Of a stretch of 64,000 nucleotides of DNA, positions 25,451 through 33,599 are shown one piece after another. The notes beneath the pieces were generated by a model. The model saw only the letters and a program-made list of their open reading frames with translations. It did not search any database and was not told the origin of the DNA. Position numbers and translations under genes: made by a program. Each line of letters starts with the position of its first letter. Position 1 is the first letter of the stretch. This stretch comes from an uncultured Desulfovibrio sp. (GTDB lineage Bacteria > Desulfobacterota > Desulfovibrionia > Desulfovibrionales > Desulfovibrionaceae): assembly GCA_937926875.1 (NCBI GenBank), contig CALBAX010000134.1:124001-188000 (forward strand), read 5' to 3'.

Positions 25451-27898
25451 CTATTTGTATTCGGTACGCTTGATGATCTCGTCCTGCACACCGCCATCCA
25501 GACGGGTGAAGTAGGCGGAGAAGCCGGCCACGCGGACCACAAGCTCCTTGTGGGCCTGCGGATGTGCCTTGGCGTCCACCAGGGTCTCACGCGAGACGCA
25601 GTTGAACTGGATGTGGCTGCCGCCCCAGTCGAAGTAGGTCTTGATGAGGTCGATCAGGTTGCGCGCGCCCCGGGCGCCTTCCAGCGCCGACGGCAGGAAC
25701 TTCATGTTGAAGTGGTTGGACACATACCAGGTGGTGTCCACGGCCTGGGCCGCGGACTTGATGAGCGCCGTGGGGCCTTCGGTATCCGTGCCGGGCATGG
25801 CGGAAACGCTGCCGTCAGTGAAGGCCACGCCCTTCTTGCGGCCGTTGGGGAAGGCGTTCATGATGGAGCCGTACAGATTGTGGAAGGACAGGGAATAGGC
25901 ATCCAGATAGCAGTTCTTGCCGAAATAGTTGGGGCCGCATTCCGTGTAGATGTCCTTGAAGTCGTCGAACAGGCGCTGCACATAGGCATCGCTTTCCGGG
26001 TCGTCATTGCCGTACTTGGGCACGTCGAGGCACATCTTCTGCATGTCTTCGTAGCCCACCCAGTCGGCTTCCAGAGCTTCCCGCAGCCGGGCGATGGTAA
26101 AGAGCTTCTTGTCGAACACCAGCTCCTTGATGGCGTGCAGGGCGTTGCCGGCATCCACCACGGTGGACAGGATGGCCATGCCTTGCGGGTACTTGTGGCC
26201 GCCGGCCTCTTCCGTCATGCCGGTCTCGATGCAGCCGTCGTGCAGGGCCGAACGGAAGATGCTGGGCACGATCTTTTCGTGTGCCGCCGTGGACAGGTTG
26301 GAGTGGCGGCGCTGCACCAGCATGCCCGCCCTGATCTGCTGGCGGACGGCCTCGTACAGCTCTTCGTAGGTAGTGAAGTCATCGGCCTCGCCCGTCTTGG
26401 GGCCCAGCTGCTTCCTGGTGGTGGGGTCCCAGCCATCGTACAGGGCCAGCTCCACGAACTTGGCGGCGCAGATGGCGTCTTCACCGGCGATGTACGAACC
26501 GGCCTCGGCCACACCGCTGGCCACGCAGCCGAAGTTGGCCACGTTGCGGGCCTCCTCGATGGTCACGCCGTCAGGGCCGAAATGCAGCAGGTTGCGCGCC
26601 ACGCCGATGGCCGTATTCATGAACTGGGGCTGGCCGCAGCCCGTGCGCACCACGTCCACGGCCTTCATCAGATAGGCCGGCTCCATCATGGGCGTGTACC
26701 ACAGGGCCAGCGTGGGCTGGATGTTCTGCATGCGGGCCTGGACTTCCATGATGACCATCTCATAATCGTTGCTGGCGTCCTTGCCGTCAGGCGTCAGGCC
26801 GCCCAGGCCGATGGTCTGGCCTGTATGGCCGGAAAGGGCCTTCTGATGGGCCATGCCGGAATAGGTGCCCAGTTCCGTATGGCGGATGAAGAGGAAGCAG
26901 GTCAGCTTGTTGGCCTCGTCACGGGTGATGCGGCCTTCTTCGATGTCCTTCTTGTAGAAGGGGTACATGAACTGGCCGAAGCGGCCCGGCGAGTTGGCGC
27001 AGCCCATCTGTTCGATCTCCACCAGCAGGTGCGCGAACCAGTAGGACTGGATGGCTTCGCGGAAGTTGCGGGCGGGGTTTTCCGGCACCCAGCGGCAAAT
27101 GGCCGCGGTCTCCAGCAGTTCTGCCTTCTTTTTGGGATCCGTCTCGGCGGCGGCGGTTTCTTCGCACAGGTCGGCATAGCGGTGCGCCCACTTGATGAAG
27201 GCTTCCAGGACGATCTTGATGCCCTGCAGGAAGGCCAGCTTGCGGTAGTCGCCGCTTTCATGCCTGAGCGCGGCCATGCTCCGTTCCACGTCCGCCAGAA
27301 CGCCGCGCGCGCCCCTGGTCAGGATCATGCTGTAATTGGCGCACCCGGAGCCCAGCGAGACGTTCATGACGTCGTAGAGCATGCCGGAATTGATGTAGGG
27401 CCGGGGATCCACGCCGTACAGGCTCTTGTAGTTGGCGTCCGCGGTATCGCGGACGGTATGGCCCTTCCACTGCTTGTAGACGCCCATCATCAGTTCCTTG
27501 GTATCGTCGGGGATGACGATCTCGCCCAGGGAACAGATCTTGGCCATGTCCATCTCGTCCTTGATCCAGTCGCAGCTCCACTCGGGATAGGCATACAGGC
27601 CGCAGCGGATACTGGTCAGCGTGCCCACCACGGGGTTCTCGTCAAGGAAAAGTTTTTTGGTCAGCAGCAGGCGCTCCAGCAGCTTCGCACGGATCAGCAC
27701 CGGCTCTTCCCCGAGGTTCTCCTCATAGACGGCCTTGAGCACGCTCAGGCGTTCGGGGTCCATCTGCTGGTTGGTGTCGGTGACGATGCCCTTGCAAAGG
27801 CGGATACGCTCATCGGCCGTGGCCCAGTCCACGGCATAGGTACCGTGGCCGGCTTTTTCCGCAGCGATGCTGGCTTCTGTCCGTTGGGGGATGAACAT
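25451..27898 (-). CDS. Glycyl radical enzyme of unassigned reaction
   Basis: An 815-residue member of the PFL/glycyl radical superfamily. The radical-bearing glycine is G792 in VRVAGFSAYF. The thiyl cysteine is C458 in NFGCVASGVAEAG. Characterised dehydratases, C-N and C-S lyases and arylacetate decarboxylases have Cys-x-Glu here; this protein has Ala460 at that position, so the acid/base Glu is absent. It also lacks the Cys-Cys pair of pyruvate formate-lyase. The reaction therefore cannot be transferred from choline, isethionate, diol or hydroxyproline enzymes. The N-terminal segment GLYAYPEWSCDWIKDEM may help place it in a subfamily. A near-consensus sigma-54 promoter lies upstream, and a PAS-type activator is encoded divergently. 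Confidence 0.9.
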   Translation of the reverse strand: MFIPQRTEASIAAEKAGHGTYAVDWATADERIRLCKGIVTDTNQQMDPERLSVLKAVYEENLGEEPVLIRAKLLERLLLTKKLFLDENPVVGTLTSIRCGLYAYPEWSCDWIKDEMDMAKICSLGEIVIPDDTKELMMGVYKQWKGHTVRDTADANYKSLYGVDPRPYINSGMLYDVMNVSLGSGCANYSMILTRGARGVLADVERSMAALRHESGDYRKLAFLQGIKIVLEAFIKWAHRYADLCEETAAAETDPKKKAELLETAAICRWVPENPARNFREAIQSYWFAHLLVEIEQMGCANSPGRFGQFMYPFYKKDIEEGRITRDEANKLTCFLFIRHTELGTYSGMAHQKALSGHTGQTIGLGGLTPDGKDASNDYEMVIMEVQARMQNIQPTLALWYTPMMEPAYLMKAVDVVRTGCGQPQFMNTAIGVARNLLHFGPDGVTIEEARNVANFGCVASGVAEAGSYIAGEDAICAAKFVELALYDGWDPTTRKQLGPKTGEADDFTTYEELYEAVRQQIRAGMLVQRRHSNLSTAAHEKIVPSIFRSALHDGCIETGMTEEAGGHKYPQGMAILSTVVDAGNALHAIKELVFDKKLFTIARLREALEADWVGYEDMQKMCLDVPKYGNDDPESDAYVQRLFDDFKDIYTECGPNYFGKNCYLDAYSLSFHNLYGSIMNAFPNGRKKGVAFTDGSVSAMPGTDTEGPTALIKSAAQAVDTTWYVSNHFNMKFLPSALEGARGARNLIDLIKTYFDWGGSHIQFNCVSRETLVDAKAHPQAHKELVVRVAGFSAYFTRLDGGVQDEIIKRTEYK

Positions 27899-27947
27899 GG
27901 CAGGCTCCTTGTAGGGATATGGGCAAAGGGAATGTGTCCACTCCCCC

Positions 27948-27963
27948 AGCAGGAACCGTGCCA
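27948..27963 (-). promoter_or_regulatory. Sigma-54 promoter of the glycyl radical enzyme gene
   Basis: On the minus strand TGGCAC, five bases, CTGCT matches the consensus TGGCAC-N5-TTGCW at all but one position, with GG and GC correctly spaced. The predicted transcript starts about 40 bases before the ATG at 27898. Confidence 0.8.
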
Positions 27964-27966
27964 GAA

Positions 27967-27994
27967 TTGAAAATAAAAAATCGTTTTATTTCAA
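27967..27994. promoter_or_regulatory. AT-rich imperfect palindrome next to the sigma-54 promoter
   Basis: TTGAAAATAAAA (27967-27978) and TTTTATTTCAA (27984-27994) are inverted with one base missing. It abuts the -24 box. It may bind a bending protein such as IHF or a regulator; no exact consensus was recognised. Confidence 0.4.
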
Positions 27995-28029
27995 ACAGTA
28001 ATGAAACCGTCTTATCCAGATCTCCTGCC

Positions 28030-28075
28030 ATATGTCTTTTTTTGGAGACTTTACTGTCAATAAAAAAAGACATAT
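28030..28075. promoter_or_regulatory. Perfect 14-bp inverted repeat, likely activator site
   Basis: ATATGTCTTTTTTT (28030-28043) and its exact complement (28062-28075) are separated by 18 bases. It lies about 70-115 bases upstream of the -24 box, where sigma-54 activators bind. It is also just upstream of the activator's own start, so autoregulation is possible. Confidence 0.6.
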
Positions 28076-28170
28076 TTCTCCTAAAGGAGACAGATGCCCC
28101 GTGTCTGCGTACCGTGCCGGACGTTCTCCGGTAGTGCCGCATCCCCACAGGCCACAAGGAGCCGGATACC

Positions 28171-29637
28171 ATGTCCCATGAAGACTTCCTGCGATCCATC
28201 GACGTGAACATCGCCACGCTGGAGCCCCTGCATTCGGGCATCGCCATCTTCAACGACCAGGCCAGGCTGGTGTTCGCCAATACGGCCTACAAAAAGATGT
28301 ACCGTCTGGATGACAGCTGTCTGGGCCTCGATGCCACCGCCTTTTTCATCACGGCGCGGCAGGGCATCCTGGAAGTGCTGAAAACGGGCAAGGCCAATTC
28401 CTGCGCTTCGGTGACCGTCAACGGCCTGTACGGCGTTACCTACCGCTGGCCCCTTTTCGACCGGCAAGGGCGCATCGCCGGCTGCATGACGGAAAACATC
28501 TCCGTCTCGCCCCGCAAGAACAAGATCCACGAGATGCAGCACATCCTCGGCGAGCTGGAAGCCTATGACGGCTATTCCTCGCTCATCTGCCCGCGGCAGA
28601 GCACGGAGCCCGTCACGTTCGATGCCATCACGGGAGAAAGTCCCGCCATGCGCATGCTCAAGGAAAAGGGCAGGCGCTTTGCCCAGCATGACGAGCCCAT
28701 CCTGATTCTTGGCGAGAACGGCACGGGCAAGGACATGGTCGCACAGGCCATCCATGCCGCCAGTTCGCGCAGTTCAGGGAATTTCGTCACGGTCAATTGC
28801 GCGGCCATCCCGCACGAACTCATGGAATCCGAGCTCTTTGGCTATGAGGCGGGGGCGTTCACGGGGGCCCGGGCCTCGGGCAAGAAGGGCCTGTTCGAAC
28901 TGGCGGAAGGCGGGACCCTCTTTCTGGACGAGATAGGCGAGATGCCCTTCCCTCTCCAGGCAAAATTGCTGCGCGTGCTGGAGAACCACGAGATCCGGAA
29001 GCTGGGCAGCAGCAGCCCGCGCCATGTGGATTTCCGCCTGGTGTCCGCCACCAACCGGAACCTTGAACAGATGGTCCGGCAGGGACAGTTCCGGGAAGAC
29101 CTCTATTACCGGCTCAACCTCTTCGACCTGGTGGTGCCGCCGCTGCGCGAACGCCTGGCCGACATCCCCCTGCTGGCCTACGCCATCATCACCAGCCTCC
29201 TGGGGCCGGAACGCGGCCATGCCATCCGCATCCACAAGGACGTCCTTTCCGTGTTCAGTGCGCATCCGTGGCGCGGCAACGTCCGGGAATTGCGCAACAT
29301 CCTGACCTATGCGCTCTACTCCATGCAGGCTTCCGAGGCCGTCCTTGGCCTGCACCACCTGCCGGAGCGTTTTTTCCACAAGGAGACCCGCGACCTGCTG
29401 CACGGTGCCCTGCGGCAGACCGGGACGGCGGAGGAAGCACGTCCCGGTACACCGGCGCACGCCTCCGAACGGCTGGCGGACAACAGACGCGCCGCGGAAT
29501 ACCGCACCATCACCGAAGCCCTGGAGAGATGCGGCGGCAACAAGGCCAAGGCCGCCCGATCGCTGGGCATCTCGCGCAGCTATCTTTACAAGAAGCTCGC
29601 CGCGCTCCATATCGCCCGCCAAAAGCACGGCTCATGA
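28171..29637 (+). CDS. PAS-domain sigma-54-dependent activator
   Basis: A 488-residue enhancer-binding protein. A PAS-like sensor occupies about residues 15-110, then a AAA+ domain with Walker A GENGTGKD (181-188), the sigma-54 contact loop GAFTGA (228-233) and Walker B GGTLFLDEIGEMPF. A Fis-type helix-turn-helix lies at the C-terminus (NKAKAARSLGISRSYLYKKL). There is no receiver domain, so the PAS probably senses a small molecule directly or through a cofactor. It is divergent from the glycyl radical enzyme gene, which has a sigma-54 promoter, so that operon is the obvious target. The start at 28171 follows AAGGAG. Confidence 0.93.
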   Translation: MSHEDFLRSIDVNIATLEPLHSGIAIFNDQARLVFANTAYKKMYRLDDSCLGLDATAFFITARQGILEVLKTGKANSCASVTVNGLYGVTYRWPLFDRQGRIAGCMTENISVSPRKNKIHEMQHILGELEAYDGYSSLICPRQSTEPVTFDAITGESPAMRMLKEKGRRFAQHDEPILILGENGTGKDMVAQAIHAASSRSSGNFVTVNCAAIPHELMESELFGYEAGAFTGARASGKKGLFELAEGGTLFLDEIGEMPFPLQAKLLRVLENHEIRKLGSSSPRHVDFRLVSATNRNLEQMVRQGQFREDLYYRLNLFDLVVPPLRERLADIPLLAYAIITSLLGPERGHAIRIHKDVLSVFSAHPWRGNVRELRNILTYALYSMQASEAVLGLHHLPERFFHKETRDLLHGALRQTGTAEEARPGTPAHASERLADNRRAAEYRTITEALERCGGNKAKAARSLGISRSYLYKKLAALHIARQKHGS

Positions 29638-29642
29638 TTTTT

Positions 29643-29687
29643 TTGAGGGGGAAGGCCGCCATTACTCGTGACCAAAGGCGGCCCTCC
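29643..29687 (+). repeat. Palindromic intergenic repeat, partial copy C
   Basis: It starts with the family's TTGAGGGGGAAGG. The inner stem is GGCCGCC/GGCGGCC around a divergent loop, and the right arm then decays and lacks the conserved flank. It begins 6 bases after the activator stop. Confidence 0.55.
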
Positions 29688-29810
29688 TGCATCAGCCGCC
29701 GGGAACGCAAACAGACCGGCGCTTCCCATACCGCCCATCGTGCCTGACGCGACACAAAAACAGACCATCCGCCTTCTGATGCGGACAGCATTTTCACATT
29801 TCCAAGACCA

Positions 29811-29843
29811 AAGAGCGCCCTCCCCTCAGGGAAAGGCGCTCTT
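29811..29843. terminator. Hairpin between convergent genes
   Basis: A 9-bp perfect stem AAGAGCGCC/GGCGCTCTT has a 15-base loop. There is no long T-run on the plus side and only TTT on the minus side, so terminator activity is uncertain. Confidence 0.35.
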
Positions 29844-29875
29844 GCTGCTCACTGGGCCACTCAGGCCCATGATAA

Positions 29876-29956
29876 AAGTTTTTGGAAGGATGCGGGGGGA
29901 GCGTGAGGGGGGAGAAGGGAACCTTTTTCCAAAAAGGTTCCCTTCTCCCCCCTCAC
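29876..29956 (-). repeat. Palindromic intergenic repeat, copy D (inverted)
   Basis: Perfect 26-bp arms (29903-29928 and 29931-29956, GTGAGGGGGGAGAAGGGAAC and following) meet at a two-base centre. The conserved flank (CTCCCCCCGCATCCTTCC, then AAAAACTTTT) reads on the minus strand, so this copy is inverted relative to A, B, E and F. It begins 10 bases beyond the stop of the minus-strand gene at 29966. Confidence 0.85.
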
Positions 29957-29965
29957 AAAACATCC

Positions 29966-30889
29966 TTATTGCGGCAGCGGGCAGGGCGTCAGGAAAAAGG
30001 AGCGCTCTTCCTGTACCAGCGAGACGATCTCGCGCAGGCCTTCCAGTGTGGGCTGGCCCTTGTTGGCGGTCAGCAGCCCTTGCAGCTTCCTGACCAGGGC
30101 CGCGCGGGCCTCGCAGTCTTCCAGCCCCAGCATCCCCTTCTTGCCAAGGATCTCCAGGGCCTTGCCGTGCCGGGTGGCCAGACCGGTATGCACCTGATAG
30201 AGCGGCTCCAGCGTGTCGCTTTCCGCAGCGGCCAGCACCATGACCGAGGCCATGTACAGGCGCTCCAGATAAAGGCCGTACAGATGCGCGCCCAACAGGC
30301 GCAGCAGCTGGTCGTCCTGACGGGCGGCCTCCAGCAGACGGGAAAGCTCCTGCTGGCGAAAGCGCGCCAGGATGTTCGCGGACTCCTGACTGTGCGGGGC
30401 CTTGCGGATGCGGGCCATGTCCTTGCCGTTCAGCGTGGGCAGGGGCTTGCCCACCAGCTGCTGGAGCAGCTCGTTCTTCCTGGCCGCGTCGGACACGTCA
30501 CCGAAATAGAAGGCATACATCCTGTCGGCGGCCAGCATGCCGCTGAGCACGGCCAGCTGGTCCCGGCTGCCGTCCACGGGGCACATCTCGCCCGTGATGG
30601 TCAGGTCGGGCTGGTAGATGAAACCGGCCTTCTTGAGCAGGCCGATGTCCTGGATGCTGTTCACGATGGCATCGCTGTCCAGCAGGGGGGCCAGCTCGTC
30701 CACCACATGGGCACGGGCCGGCAGGGCGGACAGGCAGAGCACCAGCAGGAGCAGCAGACGATACAGCGGCGCGGCCGCCGGCCGCCGGCCCGAAAGGCCG
30801 GAGGCGACGACCGCGCCGGGCACGACGCCCACCGCTCCGCGCCCGGAAGCGCAGAGCATGGGGGGCGTGGCAACGGCGGACATCTTCAT
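29966..30889 (-). CDS. Exported protein of unknown function
   Basis: A 307-residue protein with a hydrophobic core at about residues 42-58 (LYRLLLLLVLCLSALPARA), ending in a good signal peptidase site (ARA-H). The preceding 40 residues are a long, basic n-region. The mature part is mostly helical and charged, without recognisable motifs. I do not know the family. The ATG at 30889 has AAGGA eight bases ahead. It begins 11 bases after the valS stop, so it is likely co-transcribed with valS. The role of this pairing is unknown. Confidence 0.65.
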   Translation of the reverse strand: MKMSAVATPPMLCASGRGAVGVVPGAVVASGLSGRRPAAAPLYRLLLLLVLCLSALPARAHVVDELAPLLDSDAIVNSIQDIGLLKKAGFIYQPDLTITGEMCPVDGSRDQLAVLSGMLAADRMYAFYFGDVSDAARKNELLQQLVGKPLPTLNGKDMARIRKAPHSQESANILARFRQQELSRLLEAARQDDQLLRLLGAHLYGLYLERLYMASVMVLAAAESDTLEPLYQVHTGLATRHGKALEILGKKGMLGLEDCEARAALVRKLQGLLTANKGQPTLEGLREIVSLVQEERSFFLTPCPLPQ

Positions 30890-30900
30890 GACGTTGTTCC

Positions 30901-33561
30901 TTATTCCTCGTTGAGGGCTTCGCTGAAGCGCTGGCGCAGGGCCTGCATCTTGGCCTTGGCATCCAGCAGCTGTTCGGCACGGGCGCGTTCGCGTTCCACC
31001 ACCTGGGCGGGGGCGCGGCTCACGAAACTTTCGTTGTGCAGCTTGCTCTGCACGCCCACCAGATCCTTTTCCAGTTTTGCCATTTCCTTGTCCAGACGGG
31101 CCAGCTCGCCGGCCAGGTCCACGGCGCCCTTGAGGGGCACGATGACCTGGCAGCCGCCCACTACGGAAGAGGCGGAAGCCTTGGGAGCGTGCAGGTCGGC
31201 GCCGATCCGCAGGTCTTCCAGACGGGCCAGGGTGGTCATCATCTGGCGGCAGCTCTCCAGCAGGGCGGCCTGCTCCCCGTCCACGGGATGCAGCATCAGG
31301 CCCACTTTGTGGCTGGGGCTGATGTTCAGCTCGGCCTTGATGGTGCGCACGGCCACGATGATGCCCTGCACCAGTTCCATGCGGGCGGCCTCGGCTTCAT
31401 GCAGGCAGCCGGGACGGGCCGCGGGATAGAGCTCCAGGGCGATGTCCGTGGGCTGCTCGCCGGCAGGCACGGGCAGGGCGTTCCAGATCTCGGCCGTGAC
31501 GAAGGGGATGATGGGATGCAGCAGGAGCAGCAGCTCGCGCAGCACCACCCACAGCACATACTGGGCCACGGGCTTGCGGGCCTCGTCCTGCATGTCGGGC
31601 TTGATGAGTTCCAGATACCAGTCGCAGAACTCGTTCCACAGGAACTTGTAGCCCAGCTGGGCGGCGTCGTTGAAGCGGTATTCTTCCAGCGCCTTGTCCA
31701 TGTCCTGCTTGACCTGCTCCAGACGGTGCAGGATCCACTGGTGGTGCAGGCCTTCCACGCTTTCCAGGGCCACCGGGGCGGGCGCGGTCTCGGGCAGGTT
31801 CATGAGGGCGAAGCGGGCGGCATTCCACAGCTTGTTGACGAAGTGGCGGTAGCCTTCGATGCGGGCTTCGGACAGGCGGATGTCACGGCCCATGGCGGCA
31901 AAGGCCGTCAGGGTGAAGCGCAGGGAGTCGCAGCCGTACTTGTCGATCATCTCCAGCGGGTCGATGACGTTGCCCGTGGACTTGGACATCTTGCGGCCGG
32001 TCTCGTCACGCACCAGAGCGTGCAGGTACACGTCGTGGAAAGGCACCTGGCCCATGAAGTGCTGGCCCATCATCATCATGCGGGCCACCCAGAAGAAGAT
32101 GATGTCGAAGCCGGTCACCAGCACGCTGGTGGGGTACCAGGTGGCCAGATCCTTGGTCTGCTCGGGCCAGCCCATGGTGGAGAAGGGCCACAGGGCGGAG
32201 GAGAACCAGGTGTCCAGCACGTCCTCGTCCTGCTTCAGGTCAGTGCAGCCGCACTTGGGGCAGGAGCTGGGGTCGTGCTCGGCCACGATGAGTTCGCCGC
32301 ACTGCGCGCAGGTCCAGGCGGGGATGCGATGGCCCCACCAGATCTGGCGGCTGATGCACCAGTCACGGATGTTGTCCAGCCAGTGATAGTAGGTCTTGGC
32401 CCAGGATTCCGGCAGGATGCGGGTCAGTTCGGGCACGGCCTTGCGGGCGGCGGGAGCCATCTTGGTGGTGGCCACGAACCACTGCGTGGACACATGAGGT
32501 TCCACCACGGTGTGGCAGCGGTAGCAGTGGCCCACGGAGTTGTCCAGGTCTTCCACGGCCAGCAGGTCGCCGGCGGCTTCGATGTCGGCCACGATCTTCG
32601 TGCGGCAGTCTTCCTTCTTCAGACCGGCGTAGGGGCCGGACTCGGCCTTCATGATGCCGTCTTCGTCGATGACCTGCAGGAACTCCAGATCGTGCTTCTT
32701 GCCCAGGGCCCAGTCATTGTGGTCGTGGCAAGGCGTCACCTTGAGGGCGCCGGTACCGAACTCGCGGTCCACGTAGCTGTCGGCGATGATGGGGATCTCG
32801 CGGCCCAGCACGGGCACGATGGCCGTCTTGCCCACCAGGTGCTGGTAGCGCTCGTCCTCGGGATGCACGCAGATGGCGGTGTCGCCGGGGATGGTCTCGG
32901 GACGGGTGGTGGCGATGGTGATGCTGCCGGAGCCGTCGGCCAGATGGTAACGGATCTTCCACAGCTTGCCCTTGTGGGCCTCGTGTTCCACTTCGTCATC
33001 GGCCAGGGCCGTATGGCAGCGCGAGCACCAGTTGATGATGTAGTCGCCCTTGTAGATCAGGCCTTCGTTGTAGAGCTGCACGAAGACCTTGCGCACGGCG
33101 GCGGACAGGCCTTCGTCCATGGTGAAGCGCAGGCGCGTCCAGTCCACGGAAGCGCCCAGGGCGCGGATCTGGTTGAGGATGCGGTGACCGTAGTCCTCAC
33201 GCCACTGCCACACGCGCTCGATGAAGGCTTCGCGGCCCAGATCCTGCCGGGTCTTGCCTTCCTTGGCCAGGGCGCGTTCCACCACGTTCTGGGTGGCGAT
33301 GCCGGCGTGGTCGGTGCCGGGCACCCACAGCACGTTCTTGCCCTTCTGGCGGGCATGACGGCACAGCACGTCGATGAGGGTCTGGTTCAGGGCATGCCCG
33401 ATGTGCAGGGCGCCGGTGACGTTCGGCGGCGGGATCACGATGGAAAAGGGTTCGCCCTGGGCATCCGGGTCGGGCGTGAAGGTCCTGTTGTCCTGCCAGT
33501 GATCGCGCCAGCGCGCTTCCACGTCATGGGGCTCGTAGCCCTTGGGGAGGGTATCCGCCAT
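30901..33561 (-). CDS. valS: Valyl-tRNA synthetase
   Basis: An 886-residue class Ia synthetase that charges tRNA-Val. The HIGH motif is in PNVTGALHIGHALN (about residues 43-56) and KMSKS is K524-S528. The editing domain lies between, and the C-terminal coiled coil that contacts tRNA is the last 65 residues. A zinc-type CxxC pair (CAQCGEL and SCPKCGC) is present near residue 410-430. The start at 33561 is chosen for GGAG eight bases ahead; an in-frame ATG at 33588 is less likely. It is divergent from the gene at 33600. Confidence 0.97.
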   Translation of the reverse strand: MADTLPKGYEPHDVEARWRDHWQDNRTFTPDPDAQGEPFSIVIPPPNVTGALHIGHALNQTLIDVLCRHARQKGKNVLWVPGTDHAGIATQNVVERALAKEGKTRQDLGREAFIERVWQWREDYGHRILNQIRALGASVDWTRLRFTMDEGLSAAVRKVFVQLYNEGLIYKGDYIINWCSRCHTALADDEVEHEAHKGKLWKIRYHLADGSGSITIATTRPETIPGDTAICVHPEDERYQHLVGKTAIVPVLGREIPIIADSYVDREFGTGALKVTPCHDHNDWALGKKHDLEFLQVIDEDGIMKAESGPYAGLKKEDCRTKIVADIEAAGDLLAVEDLDNSVGHCYRCHTVVEPHVSTQWFVATTKMAPAARKAVPELTRILPESWAKTYYHWLDNIRDWCISRQIWWGHRIPAWTCAQCGELIVAEHDPSSCPKCGCTDLKQDEDVLDTWFSSALWPFSTMGWPEQTKDLATWYPTSVLVTGFDIIFFWVARMMMMGQHFMGQVPFHDVYLHALVRDETGRKMSKSTGNVIDPLEMIDKYGCDSLRFTLTAFAAMGRDIRLSEARIEGYRHFVNKLWNAARFALMNLPETAPAPVALESVEGLHHQWILHRLEQVKQDMDKALEEYRFNDAAQLGYKFLWNEFCDWYLELIKPDMQDEARKPVAQYVLWVVLRELLLLLHPIIPFVTAEIWNALPVPAGEQPTDIALELYPAARPGCLHEAEAARMELVQGIIVAVRTIKAELNISPSHKVGLMLHPVDGEQAALLESCRQMMTTLARLEDLRIGADLHAPKASASSVVGGCQVIVPLKGAVDLAGELARLDKEMAKLEKDLVGVQSKLHNESFVSRAPAQVVERERARAEQLLDAKAKMQALRQRFSEALNEE

Positions 33562-33599
33562 CTTGCTTTCTCCATGAAAGGCGGCCATAGTACGCTGTT

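Noticed and set aside
25451..27898. Assignment of the glycyl radical enzyme as choline lyase, isethionate lyase or formate acetyltransferase.
   Set aside because: The Cys-x-Glu or Cys-Cys active-site patterns are missing and the partner genes of those pathways are not here.
25364..27970. An 868-codon plus-strand frame.
   Set aside because: It is antisense to the glycyl radical enzyme and has no recognisable domain.
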